Shown: positions 58,248 through 64,000 of the stretch, in pieces
Position numbering within the stretch: position 1 is the stretch's first letter
Layout of the letters: each line of letters starts with the position of its first letter
Assembly (NCBI RefSeq): GCF_021290385.1
Contig: NZ_CP089928.1
Coordinates: 1,162,501 to 1,226,500 of the forward strand
DNA: 64,000 bases
Direction: 5' to 3'
DNA from: Microbulbifer sp. YPW16
GTDB lineage: Bacteria; Pseudomonadota; Gammaproteobacteria; Pseudomonadales; Cellvibrionaceae
The notes under the pieces: model-generated
What the model was told of the DNA's origin: nothing
Databases searched by the model: none
Seen by the model: only the letters and a program-made list of their open reading frames with translations
Position numbers and translations under genes: made by a program

Positions 58248-58964
58248 TCAGGCACCGGCCTGCAGTTTCGCCAGCTTTGACAGCTGGTGCAGGGAACCCA
58301 GTTGTGCATACAGCGCCGGCAGGAAGCCGCGCTTGCGGAAGTCGGCAAAGTCTTCCTCGCTCAGCTCGTTGAGTTTCTTCTCGTCGACAATGTAGAGACC
58401 AGACAGGTTGATCTTCTCCTCGCCGGCATTGACCGAAACGGACTGCTGGGTCAGCAGCTCCTTGTCGGTCAGGACCTTCACGAATGCCCGGGTCACCTGG
58501 TCACTTTCCAGGTAGCTTACCAGGGACTCCTTCTTGGCCTTGAGGTACTCGCTCTCTGCACCGCCCTCCTCGAACAGGTCGTTGCCCTCTTCCTCGCTGA
58601 CCAGGTGGCTGTTCTCAACCAGGCCCACGACCAGTTGGTCCTGGTTCTGGCCGCTGGGAGCGAGCACAAACGGATGGTTGCGAATGCTGGCCGGCAGGAA
58701 AACGCCCTGCCACTTGCCTTCCTTCAGGAACAGGTTCTCGCCCACTTTCAGACCCAGCAGGGCCACAGACTGGAACTGCCCGGTTTCGGAGTTCTTTACA
58801 AAAACGATCGGGTATTCGGCTCCCAGGCGGGTGAATTCATGGGCGGTGACCGGCACCATGTGGCTACCCTCTACGTGGTCAAAGCCACCGAGTTCACGCA
58901 CTTTCAGCTTGCCATGAACGTCGCTCTGCAGGGGTACGATTTTGGGAGACTGTTTATTAGTCAT
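58248..58964 (-). CDS. SapC family protein
   Basis: A 238-residue soluble protein without signal peptide or membrane segment. It fits the SapC family by length, by its position between a TonB-dependent receptor and halogenases, and by blocks such as 'EYPIVFVKNSETGQFQSVAL' (about residues 50-69) and 'VFLPASIRNHPFVL' (about 88-101). The family takes its name from a Campylobacter S-layer export gene, but the function in these loci is unknown. The ATG at 58962-58964 has only a weak GATGG site. A terminator lies between it and the receptor gene, so it may be expressed by read-through or from its own promoter. Confidence 0.85.
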   Translation of the reverse strand: MTNKQSPKIVPLQSDVHGKLKVRELGGFDHVEGSHMVPVTAHEFTRLGAEYPIVFVKNSETGQFQSVALLGLKVGENLFLKEGKWQGVFLPASIRNHPFVLAPSGQNQDQLVVGLVENSHLVSEEEGNDLFEEGGAESEYLKAKKESLVSYLESDQVTRAFVKVLTDKELLTQQSVSVNAGEEKINLSGLYIVDEKKLNELSEEDFADFRKRGFLPALYAQLGSLHQLSKLAKLQAGA

Positions 58965-59026
58965 ACAACACCATCAATGTAACGTAGTTATTCTGTCAGA
59001 TGATCAGCTAGTATATTTTTTATACG

Positions 59027-59053
59027 AAAAAAGGGAAGCCTAAACTTCCCTTT
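59027..59053 (-). terminator. Terminator or attenuator between receptor and SapC genes
   Basis: On the minus strand AAAGGGAAG pairs with CTTCCCTTT around TTTAGG, followed by TTT. It lies 33 bases past the receptor stop and 63 bases before the sapC start. It probably lowers expression of the downstream genes relative to the abundant receptor. Confidence 0.82.
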
Positions 59054-59085
59054 CTTCGCTACCGCTTATACTACCAGATTCCCGA

Positions 59086-61632
59086 TCAGAACTTGGCAGA
59101 AACGCCCAGGTTTACCCGGCGAGCAGTCTCGTACTCGTACAGCGGGAAGCCCGGCGTAAAGCCGCTGCCCGGCGTCTGCTCGGCATTGTTACCCAGCTGC
59201 ACAGACTCCTCGGCCAGCAGGTTGTTGACATCCAGCTTTACATCGACATTGTCAGTCGCGTGCCAGACGCCACTCAGGTCGAGGCTGCCGAAGTCATCGT
59301 GCAGGCGGTTACCGTAGGAACCGGACTCCCGAATCATGTACTCACTGCGCCAGTTGTAGGCGATACGCGCCGAGAACATGGCATTCTCGTAGTAACCGGT
59401 CAGGTTGTAGACGTTCTCGGAGCTGTCGCTCAGGAACGGGTTACCGTCGGTGAAGGTATCCTCGGCAGTTGAGGTGTCGGTCCAGGTGTAGTTCACGATG
59501 GTGCCGAAGCCATTGCCGAAATCCTGCTGGTAGCCCAGCTCGATACCGGTAATGTCAGCACTTTCGCCGTTATCCAGCTCCTGTACCGTCCAGCCGAATG
59601 CCTCTTCACTGGCTGGCAGGTCAAAGGGAATCTCGCTGGCGTCGGCAGCGTACTCGCTGATGGTCACGAAATTGGACACATCCTTGTAGAACACTGCACC
59701 GGACAGCAGGGAGCCCTCGGCGAAGTACCATTCCACACCCAGGTCAAACTGGTTGGCGGTATAGGGCTCGAGGCCAACATTACCCACTACCCAGATCTGG
59801 TTGTTGTCGATTTCGTCGTCCGCACCCAGCACATTCGGGTTTACGTACATGTCAACGTATTGCGGGCGCGCAATGACCTTGGCCGCAGAGGTACGCAGGA
59901 TCACCTCGTCGGTGAGGTCATAGGCCAGGTTGAAGCTCGGCAGGATTTCCGAGTAGTCCGCACCGCTCTCGGTACGCTGCCCGTCCAGGTAATAAGTGGA
60001 GGTGGCATCGGTCGCGATATAGCGCAGGCCGAAGTTACCCCGAACCCGGTCACCGGCATAATTTGCCATTACATATAGAGCATCGTTGGTCTCGTCGATC
60101 TCGCTGTAGGAACCGAGATCCTCAACCTTGCCAACGATGGAGGAACGAGCCCAGGCCTTGAGGGCATCGGCGTCCAGCTTCGGAATTACATAACCACCGG
60201 CACCCGCCTCGATGGTGCCGTCGAGCACGTCAGCCGTGGCGATGGAAGTTTCGAAATCCGGGTCCTGCAGGAACTCGTAACGACGGCTGGTCGCGTTGTG
60301 GTCAGCGGTCTTGATGCCGGTCTTGATGCTGTTGATCAGGCCCAGCTCGACATCGAACTCGAGGTCTGCCTGGAAGTAAGACTCTTCGTCGGTTTTCGGG
60401 GTCGCATTGAAGTTGGCACCGGTACCCATGGCTACAGAGCCCGGGTCGTAGGAAGCCAGGTCGAAACCATTCAGGTCCCAGCTCTGGCCGCCGCCAAAGA
60501 AATCGTAGGTACCGCCCGGAATCGGGGTGCCACCGGAACCATCATCCAGCACCATCTCGAAGTCGGTGCCACCGCTGGAGGTGGTGCGGCCAACCTGGAA
60601 GCTCAGCTCGTATGAGTCACCGGAGTAGGTAGTGGACAGATCGAATACATCGGAATTCATGGTCGCTTCGCGGGGACGGGCCTGCAGGAAGGCGACGTTC
60701 AGGGGGCCGCGGGCGGTAGTGCCATTCAGCTGGTCAGCCGGGTCAACCTCTACGCCACACCAGCCACAGTTGCCCTGGGTCAGCCACAGTGCGTAGTTGG
60801 TATTGTCCGCTTCCATCTGCATGTCGATGGCATTGAACACGATGTCCAGGCGCTCGGTCGGCTGGTACTGGAAAGTGGCGTTGATCGCAGAGCGGTTACG
60901 CTCCTGCTCGAATGCCACCGGGCCTGCGCCCCACTCCCAGAATGCCTCGTTGCCCTGGCGCTGCAGCTGGCGCTCCTGGGATACGGCGGATACCAGCACA
61001 CCAAAGGTTTCAGAATCGTTTTTCCAGCTGGCCAGGCCTGAGAACTGCGGGTCGGTGGAATCGGAATCGGATTGGGAAGACGCTTCAACAGCGCCGTGCA
61101 GGGTCATTGCATCGAGGTCCAGCGGCTTGCGGGTATTAATCACCACGGTACCACCAACACCACCCTCGGCCAGGTCTGCCTGGGAGCTCTTGTAGACTTC
61201 GATATCGCCTACCAGCTCAGACGGCAGCAGCTCATAGTTGAAGCTGCGCTTGGCCGGCTCCAGCACGAACCAGCCGGTGGATGCCACGTTCTGGCCATTC
61301 AGGGTGGTCAGGGTCAGGTCGTTACCGGCACCGCGGATAGACACTGCCGCACCTTCACCGAACTGGCGCTGGATCGTCACGCCCGGGACGCGCTGCAGGG
61401 ACTCGGCAACGTTCTTGTCCGGGAACTTGCCGATATCTTCAGCAGAGATCGCATCTACAATCGCATTGGAATCGCGCTTGGTGCTGAGGGCATCCTGCAG
61501 AGAACCGCGAATACCGGTCACGGTAATCTCTTCAAGGGATTGGTCAGTTTGGGCAACGGCCAGCGGAGCCATCAGGCCGCCACTGAGCACGGCCGCACTA
61601 ATGGAAAGTGCGAGTTGATTGCGCTTTAGCAT
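59086..61632 (-). CDS. TonB-dependent receptor, Xanthomonas/Caulobacter type
   Basis: An 848-residue outer membrane receptor. A signal peptide (1-27, 'LAVAQ') is followed by a TonB-box-like 'LEEITVTGIRGSLQDAL' and the plug domain ('IGKFPDKNVAESLQRVPGV'). A 22-strand type barrel ends in the expected aromatic residue 'GVSAKF'. The plug's opening block is that of the receptor family abundant in Xanthomonas, Caulobacter and marine glycan users. A C-x2-C pair (Cys289 and Cys292 in 'NCGWCGVE') sits in an early barrel loop. No SusD-like or glycoside hydrolase gene is nearby, so the substrate is not fixed. Two operators lie 69-108 bases upstream. The ATG at 61630-61632 has an AAGGA/GGGG site. Confidence 0.93.
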   Translation of the reverse strand: MLKRNQLALSISAAVLSGGLMAPLAVAQTDQSLEEITVTGIRGSLQDALSTKRDSNAIVDAISAEDIGKFPDKNVAESLQRVPGVTIQRQFGEGAAVSIRGAGNDLTLTTLNGQNVASTGWFVLEPAKRSFNYELLPSELVGDIEVYKSSQADLAEGGVGGTVVINTRKPLDLDAMTLHGAVEASSQSDSDSTDPQFSGLASWKNDSETFGVLVSAVSQERQLQRQGNEAFWEWGAGPVAFEQERNRSAINATFQYQPTERLDIVFNAIDMQMEADNTNYALWLTQGNCGWCGVEVDPADQLNGTTARGPLNVAFLQARPREATMNSDVFDLSTTYSGDSYELSFQVGRTTSSGGTDFEMVLDDGSGGTPIPGGTYDFFGGGQSWDLNGFDLASYDPGSVAMGTGANFNATPKTDEESYFQADLEFDVELGLINSIKTGIKTADHNATSRRYEFLQDPDFETSIATADVLDGTIEAGAGGYVIPKLDADALKAWARSSIVGKVEDLGSYSEIDETNDALYVMANYAGDRVRGNFGLRYIATDATSTYYLDGQRTESGADYSEILPSFNLAYDLTDEVILRTSAAKVIARPQYVDMYVNPNVLGADDEIDNNQIWVVGNVGLEPYTANQFDLGVEWYFAEGSLLSGAVFYKDVSNFVTISEYAADASEIPFDLPASEEAFGWTVQELDNGESADITGIELGYQQDFGNGFGTIVNYTWTDTSTAEDTFTDGNPFLSDSSENVYNLTGYYENAMFSARIAYNWRSEYMIRESGSYGNRLHDDFGSLDLSGVWHATDNVDVKLDVNNLLAEESVQLGNNAEQTPGSGFTPGFPLYEYETARRVNLGVSAKF

Positions 61633-61700
61633 CGAGTTTCCCCTTCCTTTTTATTGATATGAAGGTTGGTTAATAATTTTTTTCACCTTGTACCGCCTAA

Positions 61701-61740
61701 ATGATAGCGCTGTCATTCCGTTTTATGATAGCGCTGTCAT
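61701..61740 (-). promoter_or_regulatory. Twin LacI-type operators upstream of the TonB receptor gene
   Basis: The exact 16-mer ATGATAGCGCTGTCAT occurs at 61701-61716 and again at 61725-61740, 24 bases apart. Each copy is palindromic except for one base pair. The central AGCGCT with flanking TGA/TCA resembles operators of LacI-family sugar repressors. They sit 69-108 bases before the receptor start, overlapping the likely promoter. No LacI-family gene is in this window. Confidence 0.75.
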
Positions 61741-62025
61741 CTACACGCTCGAAGATACACACAAAAAAAATAAAAAGCTACTGCCCCGCGGGCAAAACAA
61801 CCGTCAATTACGGACAGGAGATGCGCGAAAAGCGACTAAAAAATACACAACTTTCTGAAAATTGTTTTCGCTTCAGTCACTTACGCAAGCAAAGATGTCT
61901 GGGGAAAATCTGGGGAGGGATTGGCCTGTGGGGCGGAGGATGATCAACTTCCGGGCAGAGAGCCGCAATACCGGGAAAGCCGGGCGCAACTCCTGTTCCG
62001 CCCGGCCAGCGTTGTTGGCTAAATA
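61741..62025. other. Gene-free leader and pyk downstream region
   Basis: This is most of the 393-base gap (61633-62025) between the receptor gene and pyk. The part next to the operators is AT-rich, with an A-rich run at 61761-61777 that could be an UP-type element. At 61979-62006 GCCGGGCG pairs with CGCCCGGC around 12 bases; on the minus strand it lies just past the pyk stop and could be its terminator, though the T-tract is poor. No small gene with a good ribosome binding site was found. Confidence 0.5.
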
Positions 62026-63462
62026 TCACTCAATCTCTTTAATCCGCATCGAGCTGGTGTGACCACCGACATTAAGCCGCTCACCCTGGGTAATCAGGAT
62101 TCGCTGGCCCTTCTGCAGGTCGACCCGGGAACTCAGGACTTCGATAATCGACTCGGTCAGGTGGCCGAGAGGTACCGGAGCCGGATCGAATTCCGCCGGC
62201 TCTACCCCGCGCAACAGCACCAACTGGCGCGCGACGCGCGGGTGACGGGTCAGGGCGTAGATCGGCAGGCGCGTGGTGGCCCGCGACATGAGACGCGGCG
62301 TGCGGCCGGATTCCGTCAGCGCGGCGATCGCACACAGGTTCTCAACCCGCGCCGCCGCGTCGATGGCGGCCTGGGCAATCACGGTATCAATACGCTCGGA
62401 CGCCCCCCGCTCTACCGCCGGGCGCGGCACGCTGCCCAGGTATTGCTCCGCACCCACGATCACCTCGGCCATGGACTCCACTGCGGCTACCGGGAAATCA
62501 CCCGCAGCAGTCTCTCCCGAGAGCATCACCGCGTCAGTGCCATCCAGCACCGCATTGGCCACGTCCATGACCTCGGCCCGCGTGGGCGTGGGGCTGGTAA
62601 TCATGGATTCCATCATCTGCGTCGCGGTGATCACACCACGGTTCAGGGCATTGGCACGGTTGATCAGTTTCTTCTGCACGCCGATCAGTGCCGGGTCGCC
62701 AATCTCCACACCCAGGTCACCACGAGCCACCATGATCACGTCGGCGGCCAGGATCAGGCTGTCCATGGTGTCGTCATCCGCAACTGCTTCAGCGCGTTCC
62801 ACCTTGGCCACGATTGCCGCCTGGCTACCGGCCTCTTCCATTGCGCGGCGGGCGGTTTCCAGGTCTTCCGCACAGCGCGGGAAGCTCACTGCCAGGAAAT
62901 CCACGTCCAGCTCAGCCGCCAGCTTGATATCGCGGTAATCCTTCTCCGTCAGTGCCGGCGCGGACAGTCCACCGCCGAGCAGGTTGATGCCCTTGTTGTT
63001 GGAGAGCTTGCCCCCCTGCAACACGCGGCAGAACAGCTTGGTAGGCGTGGCACCGGTCACTTCCAGGCGGATCTTGCCATCGTCCAGCAGCAGGATGTTG
63101 CCGGTCTCGCAGTCCTCGATCAGCGACGGGAAGTCGACACCCACGCGGTGCTCGTCGCCGCCTTCAGGTGGACAGTCCGCATCCAGGGTGAATTCGGCGT
63201 CGTTGTCCAGCCAGACACTGCCGCTGGCAAAGCGCGCGATACGGATTTTGGGCCCCTGCAGGTCACCCAGCACTGCCACCAGGCGGTTCTGCGCGGCCGC
63301 GGCAGCGCGCACTTCCTCGACACGGCGACGATGGTCGTCGGCACTGCCGTGGGAAAAGTTGAGGCGCACCACGTTGACCCCGGCACGGATCATTTCCTCG
63401 ATAACGTGTGGCTTGTCGGTGCCCGGGCCGAGAGTGGCGACGATTTTAGTGTGTCGGATCAT
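62026..63462 (-). CDS. pyk: Pyruvate kinase
   Basis: A 478-residue glycolytic enzyme converting phosphoenolpyruvate to pyruvate with ATP formation. The N-terminal 'TKIVATLGPGTD', the catalytic-lysine signature region 'AAIVAKVERAEAV', 'ARGDLGVEIG', and 'ATQMMESMITSPTPTRAE' are all present. The C-terminal regulatory domain is complete. I chose the ATG at 63460-63462, where the conserved sequence begins. gap precedes it by 65 bases on the same strand, so gap-pyk probably form an operon. Confidence 0.96.
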   Translation of the reverse strand: MIRHTKIVATLGPGTDKPHVIEEMIRAGVNVVRLNFSHGSADDHRRRVEEVRAAAAAQNRLVAVLGDLQGPKIRIARFASGSVWLDNDAEFTLDADCPPEGGDEHRVGVDFPSLIEDCETGNILLLDDGKIRLEVTGATPTKLFCRVLQGGKLSNNKGINLLGGGLSAPALTEKDYRDIKLAAELDVDFLAVSFPRCAEDLETARRAMEEAGSQAAIVAKVERAEAVADDDTMDSLILAADVIMVARGDLGVEIGDPALIGVQKKLINRANALNRGVITATQMMESMITSPTPTRAEVMDVANAVLDGTDAVMLSGETAAGDFPVAAVESMAEVIVGAEQYLGSVPRPAVERGASERIDTVIAQAAIDAAARVENLCAIAALTESGRTPRLMSRATTRLPIYALTRHPRVARQLVLLRGVEPAEFDPAPVPLGHLTESIIEVLSSRVDLQKGQRILITQGERLNVGGHTSSMRIKEIE

Positions 63463-63527
63463 AAATGGCTGTCGTTCTCTGGAGACTGTTGTTTCCGCTG
63501 CGCGGATATTTTGGAGTTGCCGCCTGC

Positions 63528-64000
63528 TCAGGCAGTTTCTGCGGCAACCCGTTCGAGTTTCAGCGCCTCGGCCATGGCCAGGCTGGTATCCAGCATGCGG
63601 TGCGAGAAGCCCCACTCGTTGTCGTACCAGGCCATCACCTTCACCAGGTTGCCGTTGACCCGGGTATGGTTGGCGTCAAAGTGGCTGGATGCGGTGGTGT
63701 GATTGAAATCCACCGAAACCAGGGGCTGGTCGCAGTATGTCAGTACCCCACCGCTGGCCTCGGCCGCCTGCTGCATAACCTGGTTTACTTCCTCGGCGGT
63801 GGTGTCGCGGCCGGCGATAAACTGGCAGTCCACCAGGGATACATTGCTTACCGGGACCCGCACGGCCATACCGTCCAGGCGCCCTTTCAATTCTGGCAAT
63901 ACCAGGCCCACTGCAGCCGCAGCACCGGTCTTGGTCGGGATCATGTTGTCCGCCGCAGCACGGGCACGGTAGATGTCGGCGTGTACCGCATCCTGGGTAT
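63528..64000 (-). CDS. gap: Glyceraldehyde-3-phosphate dehydrogenase, C-terminal part
   Basis: Only the last 157 or so residues lie in the window; the NAD-binding domain and catalytic cysteine are beyond base 64000. '[20 protein letters not shown]', '[11 protein letters not shown]' and the near-terminal '[14 protein letters not shown]' are typical of type I enzymes. It lies 65 bases upstream of pyk on the same strand. Confidence 0.95.
   Translation of the reverse strand, partial: TQDAVHADIYRARAAADNMIPTKTGAAAAVGLVLPELKGRLDGMAVRVPVSNVSLVDCQFIAGRDTTAEEVNQVMQQAAEASGGVLTYCDQPLVSVDFNHTTASSHFDANHTRVNGNLVKVMAWYDNEWGFSHRMLDTSLAMAEALKLERVAAETA

Noticed and set aside
63463..63527. HexR-type site between gap and pyk
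   Set aside because: The 65-base gap shows no TGTAAT/ATTACA-like palindrome; any regulator site would be upstream of gap, outside the window.

Overview
The window is about 64 kb of GC-rich (roughly 60%) chromosomal DNA, densely packed with single-copy housekeeping genes. The block hemA-prfA-prmC, facing a TPR protein-lolB-ispE-tRNA-Gln-prs-rplY-pth-ychF, is a well known gammaproteobacterial arrangement. DUF3549, YqcC, DinG, HrpB and a TonB receptor/SapC/halogenase locus point in the same direction. My inference is a marine, polysaccharide-using gammaproteobacterium of the Cellvibrionales type, for example Microbulbifer-like. The species cannot be fixed from the sequence alone. I see no rRNA, CRISPR array, prophage or insertion sequence.

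Layout. 1-1816: an inactive-transglutaminase/7TM protein (cut by the window edge) and a retropepsin-like lipoprotein. 2025-4531: yqcC and dinG. 4619-8637: a glycerolipid acyltransferase diverging from an NhaC antiporter and a DUF3549 protein. 9110-11231: a tiny lipoprotein with its own terminator, then pgi. 11261-14227: marC-like, slipin and nfeD on the minus strand. 14436-17023: pyrB and sbcB. 17207-22270: argS, an RmlD-like reductase, a DUF2007 protein and a membrane diguanylate cyclase. 22841-25732: stand-alone gcvP with a bidirectional terminator. 25889-37169: a minus-strand run of envelope and nucleic-acid genes (lipoprotein, DUF1624 protein, cold-shock/DUF1294 fusion, hrpB, OafA-type acyltransferase, sulfotransferase-like protein, RhlB-like helicase, DoxX). 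37434-40392: a MATE transporter and an AstE-like envelope protein. 40433-53233: the hemA and lolB-ispE-prs-ychF blocks. 53349-53729: a tRNA-Met/tRNA-Gln pair with a duplicated tRNA 3' end.

The most distinctive region is 54040-61740. Two tandem LacI-type operators precede a TonB-dependent receptor. A SapC-family protein, two different flavin-dependent halogenases of the tryptophan-halogenase family and a TauE/SafE-type permease follow on the same strand. The permease start is embedded in the end of the second halogenase. The receptor probably brings in a nutrient, most likely a glycan, under sugar-responsive repression. The halogenases may modify an indolic or phenolic compound, and the permease may move a small anion. 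The substrate and logic of such loci are not established. Pyruvate kinase and the C-terminal end of glyceraldehyde-3-phosphate dehydrogenase close the window, so the uptake locus sits beside lower glycolysis.
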